From positions 1,674,001 through 1,738,000 of the forward strand of contig JNLK01000001.1 of NCBI GenBank assembly GCA_000703065.1: 64,000 nucleotides of DNA, given 5' to 3'. Made by a program: the position numbers and the translations under genes. Shown here in pieces: positions 9,098 to 16,319 of the stretch (position 1 is its first letter; each line of letters begins with the position of its first letter). The DNA is from Lachnospiraceae bacterium AC2029 (GTDB lineage: Bacteria > Bacillota > Clostridia > Lachnospirales > Lachnospiraceae). Below the pieces are notes generated by a model, which did no database searches, had not been told where the DNA came from, and worked only from the letters and a program-made list of their open reading frames with translations.

Positions 9098-9209
9098 AAC
9101 CCAATACCTCCTTCTTCAAAAAACAAGGACTATACACCTAAATGAATCATAACATACCGACCGACGTCCTGCAATACAGGAACGGTGCAATATAGGGACG
9201 GTGCTGCAT

Positions 9210-9310
9210 GCCCGATTTGCGAAGCAAATCGGGCGCTGCACAAACGCTTTGGCGTTTGTGCCATAAGCATATCGGCTCAGTAAGCACCGTAAGGTGCTTA
9301 ACTGGGCCGA
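9210..9310. repeat. cluster of three hairpins
   Basis: Three close hairpins occupy about 100 bases. The first has perfect 11-bp arms at 9210-9220 and 9224-9234 around GAA. The second has perfect 9-bp arms at 9239-9247 and 9252-9260 around TTTG. The third has 8-bp arms at 9281-9288 and 9293-9300 around GTAA, enclosed by an outer stem (9272-9280 with 9302-9310, one G.T pair). They lie just downstream of deoC and could act as its transcript end, but there is no T-run. The style, with tiny loops and perfect arms, matches the hairpin repeats at 16.3, 40.5 and 42.4 kb. Confidence 0.75.
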
Positions 9311-9330
9311 TTGCGTCTATGATGAATCAC

Positions 9331-9981
9331 CTATCCCTCCCTGACCAGGCGGACTACCCGGCTGGTTCCCAGGCGGTCGGCTCCCAGGTCCAGGAAGCGC
9401 TGCGCGTCCTCGAGGGTTGCGATGCCACCAGCAGCCTTGATCTTAACTCCCGGACCCACATGCTGCTTCATCAGTGCCACATCGTCAAATGTGGCGCCGC
9501 CGGTGGAAAATCCTGTAGAGGTCTTGATATAGTCGGCCCCGGACTCCGTAACGATCTGACACATCCGGATCTTCTCCTCCTCCGAAAGCAGGCAGGTTTC
9601 AATGATAACCTTCAGGATATGCTCTCCGCAGGCCTCCCGGACTGCACGGATCTCCGACAGAACGTAGTCCGTATTTCCGGCCCGGAGCATTCCGATGTTG
9701 ATCACCATATCGATCTCATCCGCACCGTCCTCTATGGCGTCCCGGGTCTCGAAGACCTTCGCCGCGGTAGTCATATTTCCGTTCGGAAATCCGATCACGG
9801 TGCAGATCCGCACCGCATCCCCCACATACTCCTTCGCCGGCTTCACGTAGCAGGGCGGGATGCATACGGATGCCGTTCCGTACTTCCCCGCCTCATCGCA
9901 GAGCGTCCGGATCTCCTCCCAGGTAGCAGTCTGCCGGAGCAGCGTATGGTCGCAGGCCGCAAGTATTTTCTTTATATCCAT
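9331..9981 (-). CDS. deoC: deoxyribose-phosphate aldolase
   Basis: DeoC cleaves 2-deoxyribose-5-phosphate to glyceraldehyde-3-phosphate and acetaldehyde during deoxynucleoside catabolism. The 216-residue length is normal. It starts [16 protein letters not shown] with the family's early DHT. The Schiff-base lysine lies in [15 protein letters not shown], and [15 protein letters not shown] is the phosphate-side signature with its active-site lysine. The start follows GGAGGATTTAAC. It stands alone between a zinc-ribbon gene and the mobile-element block, so no deo operon is seen here. Confidence 0.97.
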   Translation of the reverse strand: MDIKKILAACDHTLLRQTATWEEIRTLCDEAGKYGTASVCIPPCYVKPAKEYVGDAVRICTVIGFPNGNMTTAAKVFETRDAIEDGADEIDMVINIGMLRAGNTDYVLSEIRAVREACGEHILKVIIETCLLSEEEKIRMCQIVTESGADYIKTSTGFSTGGATFDDVALMKQHVGPGVKIKAAGGIATLEDAQRFLDLGADRLGTSRVVRLVREG

Positions 9982-10094
9982 GTTAAATCCTCCTTCGAAT
10001 TCCGTAACCCAGGTGAAAATGATGGCAGGAGCAAATGGTTAAAGGACGACACCCACCTGACGTCAGCCCAACCTTTTGTCCCCCGATATCATTA

Positions 10095-10166
10095 TATGGC
10101 TATTTATCGACTCATAGTTGATATTTATAAATTCCCGAAATGATTTTCATCATTCCGGTCTTTTAA
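10095..10166 (-). ncRNA. conserved right-end segment of the TnpB element (probable omega-RNA 3' part)
   Basis: This 72-base segment lies just downstream of the tnpB stop, where IS200/IS605 elements encode the guide-scaffold (omega or re) RNA and the right end. It can form a short hairpin (GAATGAT with ATCATTTC around a GAAA-like turn) and a second AT-rich stem. A second copy at 55787-55858 matches in 66 of 72 positions by my alignment, with conservation stopping at the same AGCCATA. That supports this being a functional element end. If so, the guide would be the bases that follow (10094 downward). Confidence 0.6.
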
Positions 10167-10199
10167 TGGCACTAGCCTGATGCCTCTACCTGATCTAAT

Positions 10200-11528
10200 T
10201 CAGGCTACATTAACTCTAGTTACAGTTTCATTTTCCTTGACCTCAAGGTTGTTGATCCCTGCAGCCTTTATTATTTGGTAGGCTGCATTTACATCAGCAT
10301 TGATCAGTTTCCCGTTGTTGCTCCGGAACATGCCCCTGCTTATCCTTCTTGCATTATTATAGCACTGTTTATCGGGTTTTTCTCCGTCAAGATAACTGGT
10401 TCCGCTGGTATAGCTTTCATTCACCACTCTGACATCGATTCCGGCTAATCTGGCTTTATAACAGATCATATCTATCAACGTTTTATAAGGAATGGATACA
10501 AAGGTCTGGTTTGTTCTGTTTCCCAGAGCCACATGTTGTTTACATCCTCTGTTGTTGCCGATGACAATCTGGCCAGTCTTTGTTTGAAGTGCTATTTCAA
10601 TGACTTTTCGGCTGGTTTTATGAAGATAATCCTTGATCTTCCGATTGCGTTTTTGTGTCAGCCGTTCCATCCGATTGGTTGTATATCTATGATTGCTCTT
10701 CTTTGCCTGCTTCTGGAGCATTGCCTTCTTTTTGTTATAATAACGATTGATCGATTTCAGCGGACGTCCATTGATGATAACAGGATGATTCTCCGAAGCC
10801 AGGCTTATCGTCGCCAGGTTTCCAACACCCAGGTCTATCCCCATAACATTTCCGTCTTTGATCAGCGATTGTTCCTTTTGCTCATACATAATCTGTATCA
10901 GAATTTCTGTTTTTTCAGTCCGAATACGTATCTGGCGTATTCCGGAGTGCCGGGCACGAAGTCGGATTCCTTCAAGAAACTTCGGCATTCTGATATATCC
11001 GTCCTCATCAATGGTAAAATTCTGGCTCGTGATCACAAGCCGTCCCCTGCCGGTCATCGGATCCAAATACCTCGGTTTACGTGGACGTCCCATAAATCGA
11101 TGGCGGTCCTTCCTGTAAGCGGAAAGTGCCTGATAGAAAGATTTCCATTCACGACATTTTTCCTGAATACAGATCTGACTGCAGGTTGCATAAGGCATAT
11201 TCTTATACACATCCAAAGTCTTCATGTACCAGCTGAGAAAATAAGCATCCGCAATAAAGCCGTTTTGTTCGTCAATGTATTTAAGCTTCTTTCCCTTTCG
11301 CCCGTTATTATACTTCCAAATCGCACAGTTAATCGGATAAATCAACCCCTTTTCCCAACTGTCCAGGATCTCGCCTTCTTTCAGTTTCCGATGAATTCGA
11401 AAGCACTGGCTGATCAGATACTGAACCGCATTAGTGAGGTTCTTTGCGAGATAACAGTACGTATCAATCTCCTGATAGAGTGCCCTGTTTCCGCACTTCT
11501 TTATTCGATGTTCCTCGGTTAATACCAT
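10200..11528 (-). CDS. tnpB: TnpB-family RNA-guided nuclease (IS200/IS605 OrfB)
   Basis: This is a 442-residue intact TnpB, the ancestor-type relative of Cas12. The RuvC triad is visible as Asp232 in GIDLGVGN, Glu371 in VVNESYTS and Asp412 in INADVNAAYQI. The N-terminal half has basic helices and GRPRKPRYLD, the RNA-binding region. The usual CxxC...CxxC zinc ribbon between RuvC-II and RuvC-III is absent: the stretch SYLDGEKPDKQCYNNARRIS has a single cysteine, and a basic loop (RGMFRSNNGK) follows. The start follows GAGGGGGGTGAAACC. No TnpA Y1 transposase is nearby, so this copy could only move in trans. A right-end/omega-RNA segment follows at 10095-10166. Confidence 0.92.
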   Translation of the reverse strand: MVLTEEHRIKKCGNRALYQEIDTYCYLAKNLTNAVQYLISQCFRIHRKLKEGEILDSWEKGLIYPINCAIWKYNNGRKGKKLKYIDEQNGFIADAYFLSWYMKTLDVYKNMPYATCSQICIQEKCREWKSFYQALSAYRKDRHRFMGRPRKPRYLDPMTGRGRLVITSQNFTIDEDGYIRMPKFLEGIRLRARHSGIRQIRIRTEKTEILIQIMYEQKEQSLIKDGNVMGIDLGVGNLATISLASENHPVIINGRPLKSINRYYNKKKAMLQKQAKKSNHRYTTNRMERLTQKRNRKIKDYLHKTSRKVIEIALQTKTGQIVIGNNRGCKQHVALGNRTNQTFVSIPYKTLIDMICYKARLAGIDVRVVNESYTSGTSYLDGEKPDKQCYNNARRISRGMFRSNNGKLINADVNAAYQIIKAAGINNLEVKENETVTRVNVA

Positions 11529-11574
11529 GGTTTCACCCCCCTCTGCAGACCCGAATAGTCACATTCTTTTTGTG

Positions 11575-12624
11575 CTAAACTGCAGTGGGTAGCGGGGGCC
11601 GCCCGGAGATCTCTCGACAATATAAGGTCATTCGGACTTTCAGCAACTGTCCGATCAACTGTTCTTTTAATTCTTTCTGTTTCCGGTGGCTGCACATCAT
11701 AAGATTGTTCCATACTATGTAATTTCCCAGATGCTTTGTGGAAACACCGTGAAACTGGCGCAGGAACCCTTTTAATTTATTATGATATGCGTTCACACGC
11801 TGAATACCATAGGTTTTGTCTTCAATTCGAATGATCCTATGATCAGTATCCATCTGAATCAAATGAATGTTATTCTCTTTTGCAAAACCAAGATACGCCT
11901 TCTCATGATCCGTGCAAAGCGTTGCATTCGGATCGATAATCGAATGAAATGTACGGATAATACATGCCGAACTGACTTTGCCAAGCTTGGCAGGTCTCGC
12001 ATATGCTACGCCAGTGTCATTTAACGCACATGGAATGCACACCTTTTCCGAGGACAACCCGCTGATATGGATATCATTGCCTCGCTTATGTGCTTTCCTT
12101 GGCATTGAAAAGGTATGACTTCTAGTGTGGTTCCCCTTATAAGAAACACTTAGAAATGTCTCGTCAGCTTCCACCGTCCCTGTAAGGAATACATTCTCCG
12201 CAAGTTCAGAAACAGCATCCAATATCTTATGACGCCAAGAAAATGCGGTGGAAACAGACATATCACACTCATCTGCAGTCTCTCTTAGAGTTTTATGCTC
12301 AAGCATGCATTGTACATAATGCATCCAGACTGAAAGATGCTTTCTTGTCCGTGAAGTGACAGACTGTGTGCTTGGGATAAATGAACGACGACAATCTCGG
12401 CAGAGATATCTCTGGACACCGTCTTTACGAACTCCGTTTTTAACCACATGTGTACCTTCACAGTACACGCACCTGTCTCCGTTCTCCAAACGAACTTCTG
12501 TCAGAAAAGACTGAAGATTCCCATCATTAACAGGGATATCATTCGATATTGTCGAATAGAATACAATCCTGTCACTAAACGAAAGTCTGTTATATGCGTT
12601 AATAATCTCTTTAAGTTCTGACAT
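11575..12624 (-). CDS. IS1595-family transposase
   Basis: The 349-residue protein has an N-terminal zinc ribbon (CVYCEGTHVVKNGVRKDGVQ, then LCRDC), an HTH-like SVSTAFSWRHKILDA, and a DDE/DDN-type catalytic core with the first Asp in VEADETF and the second in LCTDHEKAY. The end segment VNAYHNKLKGFLRQFHGVST is typical of IS1595/ISXO2-like transposases. In-frame starts exist upstream (to 12657), but the ATG at 12624 follows AGGAGTCGGAA and is preferred. The reading frame is intact, so the element may be active. I could not fix its terminal inverted repeats. AATAGTC-ACATTC on the left and CATAGTTGACAATC on the right are weak candidates. It lies directly upstream of tnpB. Confidence 0.88.
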   Translation of the reverse strand: MSELKEIINAYNRLSFSDRIVFYSTISNDIPVNDGNLQSFLTEVRLENGDRCVYCEGTHVVKNGVRKDGVQRYLCRDCRRSFIPSTQSVTSRTRKHLSVWMHYVQCMLEHKTLRETADECDMSVSTAFSWRHKILDAVSELAENVFLTGTVEADETFLSVSYKGNHTRSHTFSMPRKAHKRGNDIHISGLSSEKVCIPCALNDTGVAYARPAKLGKVSSACIIRTFHSIIDPNATLCTDHEKAYLGFAKENNIHLIQMDTDHRIIRIEDKTYGIQRVNAYHNKLKGFLRQFHGVSTKHLGNYIVWNNLMMCSHRKQKELKEQLIGQLLKVRMTLYCREISGRPPLPTAV

Positions 12625-12674
12625 TTCCGACTCCTGTATAATCATACAAATAACCATCGATAGAATACATGTTT

Positions 12675-12703
12675 ATTATACAGAACGCGCGTTCGATTGT
12701 CAA
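12675..12703 (-). promoter_or_regulatory. consensus promoter of the IS1595 transposase with palindromic spacer
   Basis: On the minus strand TTGACA (12703-12698) and TATAAT (12680-12675) are both exact consensus hexamers with a 17-base spacer, about 50 bases before the transposase start. The spacer contains the perfect 12-bp palindrome GAACGCGCGTTC (12683-12694), a natural place for a repressor to bind. Confidence 0.8.
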
Positions 12704-12886
12704 CTATGAATCAGAACATAGCGTCATTATATTATACAACCACAGGAAATCAAGAACTGCGGCGTTATCCTCCGGCATGAGCAAAACCGGATAATCTCCG
12801 ACACTGCCCGGCATACAAAACCGCAGATGTTCCGCCATCTTCTCCGATACACCCGGACAGCAATCAGGAACCCCGTGATTTTCCCC

Positions 12887-12915
12887 TTGCACCCCCCGTT
12901 CATAAAATCTATAAT
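12887..12915 (+). promoter_or_regulatory. promoter of the YGPP lipoprotein/radical SAM operon
   Basis: TTGCAC at 12887-12892 and TATAAT at 12910-12915 are separated by exactly 17 bases. The lipoprotein start follows 31 bases after the -10. This is a near-consensus housekeeping promoter, so the operon should be expressed as its own unit. Confidence 0.8.
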
Positions 12916-12946
12916 AAATTCAAAAGGGAAAGGGGGTACACCGCCT

Positions 12947-13255
12947 ATGAAGATCCGCCCCAGGAAAGCAATGATGATCGGACTTGCCGCAACCACGGTA
13001 TTTTCCGTTACCGGATGCAATAAAAAGGAGAACCAGAACGGGGAAGTCTACGGACCTCCGAATGATCTAATGACCACGGAGTCAAATTACATCGAGACCG
13101 TTTACGGACCTCCGGAAGCCTTTACCGATGAAAAAGCAACCGATGAAAAATCAACCGGTGAGAACACGGAGATCACGACCGAGAAGAAGTCCGAGGAATT
13201 CTCGGTGGATGAAAATGATCCCATAGATGTTTACGGACCTCCGGAGGATTTCTAA
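12947..13255 (+). CDS. small lipoprotein with three VYGPP motifs, candidate radical-SAM substrate
   Basis: The 102-residue protein has a basic N-terminus, a hydrophobic stretch and an SVTGC lipobox ending at about residue 24, so it should be a membrane-anchored lipoprotein. The mature part is short, hydrophilic and rich in Glu, Thr, Asp and Lys. It carries the motif VYGPP three times: before NDL, before EAF, and at the very C-terminus before EDF. The repeats are evenly written and separated by disordered acidic linkers. The start follows AGGGGG ten bases upstream. The radical SAM/SPASM gene begins 11 bases after the stop. Small repeated motifs beside a SPASM enzyme are the layout of peptide-modification systems, so I infer, without proof, that the YGPP units are modified. 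I recall a rSAM/lipoprotein pairing described in Bacteroidetes (NCBIfam TIGR04133/TIGR04134), which may be related. Confidence 0.8.
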   Translation: MKIRPRKAMMIGLAATTVFSVTGCNKKENQNGEVYGPPNDLMTTESNYIETVYGPPEAFTDEKATDEKSTGENTEITTEKKSEEFSVDENDPIDVYGPPEDF

Positions 13256-13266
13256 AGGATTCCCAT

Positions 13267-14337
13267 ATGACGAAGCAGGAGATCAAGGAAACAAATCTGA
13301 ATATCCTGGCAGACCACCATGCCAAGCTGTGCCGCGAACCCGAGCTGCGACGGCTTTTCTTCGAGCTGACGCTGCGCTGCAATGAGTCGTGCTTCCACTG
13401 CGGAAGCAGCTGTGCAAATGACCGGCCGGACGGTCTGCCTCTGGAAAAATATAAAGAAATCCTGGATGAGGTACGGGAGAATTTCGGAGCCGGCGTGAAG
13501 ATCGCACTGACCGGCGGAGAACCCCTGCTCTATCAGGATTTCTTTGAATTAACCGAATATATCCACAGTCTCGGAATGCAGTGGGGCATGACCAGCAACG
13601 CCACGCTGATCACCGCCGATGTGGCCAGGCAGCTCGCGGAGACCGGAATGACCGGTATCTCCATCAGCATCGACGGCCTGCGGGAAACCCACGACCGATA
13701 TCGCAATTATCCCGGTGGCTACGACCAGGCCGTGGCCGGTCTGGAGAATCTGATCAAATACTGCAGCGACTCCGCCCTCATGGTGACCACGGTCGTGAAC
13801 CATGAAAACATTTCCCAGCTCCCGGCACTTTTTGACTTTTTCGATAAAATGGATTTTAATGAGTGGCGGCTCACCGGCATCGAGCCCATAGGCCGCGCGC
13901 TGAACTTCCCGCACATGCTCCTTACACCCGAGGACCATAAGCACATGCTGGACTTCATCAAAGAGAAGCGGGAACAGAAGCTCCCCGTGGAATACGGATG
14001 CTGCCATTTCCTGGGCACCGACTATGAGGCCGAGGTCCGCGACTGGTATTTCCTCTGCAGCGCCGGGATCTACACCGCATCCATCATGGAAAACGGGGAT
14101 GTTGGCGCCTGCCTGGACATCCCGCGGAACGCAACCTCCATTCAGGGAAATGTGCTGCAGGATTCCTTCACAAGGATCTGGAAGGAACGCTTTCGGTTCT
14201 TCCGTACACCACTGTCCGAACGAAATGAACACTGCCGAAGCTGCCCGCAGGCAAGGTTCTGCCGCGGCGGTTCCTACCACAGCTGGAATTTCGAGACCGA
14301 CGAACCCCGTATATGCTTTAAGGACGTCCTCTTCTAG
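13267..14337 (+). CDS. radical SAM/SPASM protein, probable lipoprotein-modifying enzyme
   Basis: The 356-residue enzyme binds a radical-SAM [4Fe-4S] cluster through Cys38, Cys42 and Cys45 (RCNESCFHC). ALTGGEPLL is the SAM-contacting GGE motif and ISISIDGL a later core strand. The C-terminal SPASM/twitch region shows LCSAGIYTASIMENGDVGAC, a GN...IW segment and HCRSCPQARFCRGGS, which would hold auxiliary Fe-S clusters. SPASM enzymes typically modify peptides or small proteins (anaerobic sulfatase maturase, PqqE, sactipeptide and cyclophane synthases). No RiPP-recognition (PqqD-like) domain is seen at the N-terminus. It is the second gene of a two-gene operon with the VYGPP lipoprotein and ends in its own terminator, which makes that lipoprotein the obvious candidate substrate. 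Confidence 0.9.
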   Translation: MTKQEIKETNLNILADHHAKLCREPELRRLFFELTLRCNESCFHCGSSCANDRPDGLPLEKYKEILDEVRENFGAGVKIALTGGEPLLYQDFFELTEYIHSLGMQWGMTSNATLITADVARQLAETGMTGISISIDGLRETHDRYRNYPGGYDQAVAGLENLIKYCSDSALMVTTVVNHENISQLPALFDFFDKMDFNEWRLTGIEPIGRALNFPHMLLTPEDHKHMLDFIKEKREQKLPVEYGCCHFLGTDYEAEVRDWYFLCSAGIYTASIMENGDVGACLDIPRNATSIQGNVLQDSFTRIWKERFRFFRTPLSERNEHCRSCPQARFCRGGSYHSWNFETDEPRICFKDVLF

Positions 14338-14351
14338 AGAACGTCCTTTTT
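14320..14351 (+). terminator. rho-independent terminator overlapping the radical SAM stop
   Basis: AAGGACGT (14320-14327) pairs perfectly with ACGTCCTT (14341-14348) and is followed by more T residues. The left arm lies in the last codons of the radical SAM gene, so the operon ends immediately after it. Confidence 0.75.
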
Positions 14352-14388
14352 CGTTTCCTGTCGGCAGCCCTACGACCTCCGACCCGTC

Positions 14389-14853
14389 TTATTTCAGCCC
14401 CAGCTCCTCACAGATTTTGTCATACCTCGCCTGCTCCTTCTCCTTGATGGCCTTCGAGGTATCATTCATCGTGTGATGGATCACGTCCGCATCCTTCAGC
14501 AGTTCATCCATCGGACCGTCTGTGGCGTATTTATCATCATGATGCCGGATGGCGGAGCAGATGATCTCCGTCTCCTCATCGGTAGTCAGCTCCAGTTCCT
14601 GCAGGACCTCACGGGCCATCTCTGCGCCCTTCTCCGCATGCTCGTCATAGGAACCTGTCTTATATGCGGAAATGTCATGCAGCATCCCGGCCATGGCAGC
14701 GATCTCGGGATCCAGTCCCCGCCGTTTTGCCAGGATCGTTGCCGCAAGCGACACGCCGTACAGGTGATTCACCGCACCGATCCGGTCCTCCTCCGGCATG
14801 GCGGAGATCACATTTTCGTTGATGTATTTCCGAAGCATCTTCAATCTGCTCAT
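14389..14853 (-). CDS. HD-domain phosphohydrolase
   Basis: The 154-residue protein is a single HD domain. The metal ligands are visible as His in AVNHLYG, the paired HD in GMLHDIS, a further His pair in IRHHDDKYA, and Asp in LLKDADVIHH. Such domains hydrolyse phosphate esters of nucleotides or dinucleotides. YqeK-type and small-nucleotide hydrolases are possible relatives, but the substrate cannot be chosen. An open frame extends upstream, but the start at 14853 overlaps the stop of the preceding small gene by four bases (ATGA) and is therefore preferred, with GGGGGAGACAGAAA before it. It forms a three-gene run with the GNAT-like fragment and the S66 peptidase. Confidence 0.85.
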   Translation of the reverse strand: MSRLKMLRKYINENVISAMPEEDRIGAVNHLYGVSLAATILAKRRGLDPEIAAMAGMLHDISAYKTGSYDEHAEKGAEMAREVLQELELTTDEETEIICSAIRHHDDKYATDGPMDELLKDADVIHHTMNDTSKAIKEKEQARYDKICEELGLK

Positions 14854-15113
14854 TTTCTGTCTCCCCCTTTCTCCATCCGGAGTCCCAGGATCCGGCTCAT
14901 GATCCTCCCTGCATGCCACCGCATCATCGCCTGATATTCCTCCGGCTTCACCTCACCGCCGGTGCCCATCATAGCGTAGCAGAAGTCCGCCTTCCCTTCC
15001 AGCGCCTTCTTCCAGACCCGCCGGAAGGGCGCGCGTTCATCCACCGGAAACGCCTTATTATACTGGTAATGCAGGTATTCATAATCTTCATCAGAAACTT
15101 TCTTTAACTCCAC
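14850..15113 (-). CDS. short GNAT-like fragment, 87 residues
   Basis: The protein starts from GTG behind AAGGAGACGGCC. Its first 50 residues (VSDEDYEYLHYQYNKAFP, then DERAPF and GKADFCYAMM) read like the N-terminus of a GNAT acetyltransferase, where an AFPxxER segment is followed by the first beta strands. The acetyl-CoA-binding motif (Q/RxxGxG/A) and the rest of the fold are missing, and the sequence then ends in a basic tail (RILGLRMEKGGDRK). It is either a truncated gene or a small protein of unknown role. The tight coupling to both neighbours suggests it is still translated. Confidence 0.6.
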   Translation of the reverse strand: MELKKVSDEDYEYLHYQYNKAFPVDERAPFRRVWKKALEGKADFCYAMMGTGGEVKPEEYQAMMRWHAGRIMSRILGLRMEKGGDRK

Positions 15114-15137
15114 TGGCCGTCTCCTTCCTCTGCCGGG

Positions 15138-16295
15138 CTACCTCAGCTGCTGCTCGATCTTCAGAGTGTTCCCCTCTGCCCGCACCTTTCCGTAGGCTCC
15201 GCTGATCAGCGGCATCATGGGCGGCAGATGTCCGATATCCGTATCCATCACAATGGGAAGTTCCAGTTCTCCGATCACTGCCGTTACGGCGTTGTACATA
15301 TCCACGCCCATTTCCTCTTCTCCGAAATGCAACGGACGCCCGATCAGGAAGCCCTTTGCATATTTGAACCAGCCTGCCTCCTTCATCTGGAAGAAGGCCC
15401 TCCGGACAGACAGGGGTGTCAGGTCGCAGCACTCCAGGAACCAGACAAATCCATCCTCCCTGTAACGCTCCAGGAAGTCCGCAGTCCTGTCAAACCGCGT
15501 ACCCAAAAGCGTCACCAGGATATCCACACATCCACCGATGAGTCGTCCGTCAAATGCGGCGCTGTCCGCTTCCACCAATCCGGAACCGTCCGCCTCTGCA
15601 GCGTCCGCTTCCACCGATCCGGAGACATCCGTCCCGGAATCGACTGCTTTCTCACGTGCCGTCTCCGCAGCCGCACCGTCTTCCTCCGTCTTAAGGCTCT
15701 CCGCCGAAACAAAGATCTTCTGGCAGTAAGGCTCCGTCAGGTTATAGGGAAGCAGAGGATGCTCCTCATCCCTCAGCCCTTCCTTCTCCCACCGTGGATA
15801 ATTATGCACGTCAGTCTTACCGTGCAGGAGCATCATTGCATCCTCCACGGCAGGATCCGTCGGTTCCATGCCGAAGGTAGGAGCACAGGGTCCGTAAACC
15901 GCCGCCGTATCCGCAAGGATCGTAGAGAGAAATGTAAAATTGGTATTGTCCGAATAGCCCATGTACCACTTGGGCTTTGCGGCACGGATCGCGTCCCAGT
16001 CAATGAAGGGAACCACCTCACACATCAGCTCGCCTCCGCCGCAGCTGAGGATCACGTCCGCCTCGTCCGAAGCATACATCTCATTCAGCTCCTTTGCACA
16101 GAGCTCGGGAGTATTGCTGATACCCACGCCCTCGGCCGCAAAGCAGTTGGGACCGAGGATCGTCCTGTAACCACGCACACGGTATTTCTCCAGTGCGTTT
16201 TTAAAGGAAGTCTGATAGGGTTCGATCGCACATCCGAAGGATGGTGCCACAAAGCCTATACTTCCGCCAACTTTCAGAAATTTAGGAAATCGCAT
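15138..16295 (-). CDS. S66-family peptidase (LD-carboxypeptidase/MccF-like)
   Basis: The 385-residue protein has the S66 serine-peptidase layout. The nucleophile serine lies in WYMGYSDNTNF after the nucleophile-elbow strand. The partner glutamate lies in FVWFLECCDLTP and the catalytic histidine in DTDIGHLPPMMPLISGA. Members trim L,D-tetrapeptides of murein or detoxify microcin C-type adenylates. Sequence alone does not tell which. Residues 200-245 form an unusual insert of Ala, Glu, Asp, Ser and Gly with repeated VEAD/EADGSG units, placed between the two catalytic halves. The start follows GGAGGTTTCATT. A GNAT-like fragment and an HD protein follow in the same direction. Confidence 0.9.
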   Translation of the reverse strand: MRFPKFLKVGGSIGFVAPSFGCAIEPYQTSFKNALEKYRVRGYRTILGPNCFAAEGVGISNTPELCAKELNEMYASDEADVILSCGGGELMCEVVPFIDWDAIRAAKPKWYMGYSDNTNFTFLSTILADTAAVYGPCAPTFGMEPTDPAVEDAMMLLHGKTDVHNYPRWEKEGLRDEEHPLLPYNLTEPYCQKIFVSAESLKTEEDGAAAETAREKAVDSGTDVSGSVEADAAEADGSGLVEADSAAFDGRLIGGCVDILVTLLGTRFDRTADFLERYREDGFVWFLECCDLTPLSVRRAFFQMKEAGWFKYAKGFLIGRPLHFGEEEMGVDMYNAVTAVIGELELPIVMDTDIGHLPPMMPLISGAYGKVRAEGNTLKIEQQLR

Positions 16296-16319
16296 AATGA
16301 AACCTCCAGTTTATTTTTG

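Noticed and set aside
11540-12720. Exact terminal inverted repeats and target duplication of the IS1595 element
   Set aside because: Only weak similarity (AATAGTC-ACATTC against CATAGTTGACAATC) was found. The boundaries cannot be set by eye, so no element borders are claimed.
12704-12892. A 62-codon minus-strand frame upstream of the YGPP operon
   Set aside because: It has no ribosome binding site, overlaps the promoter of the operon and shows no recognisable motif.
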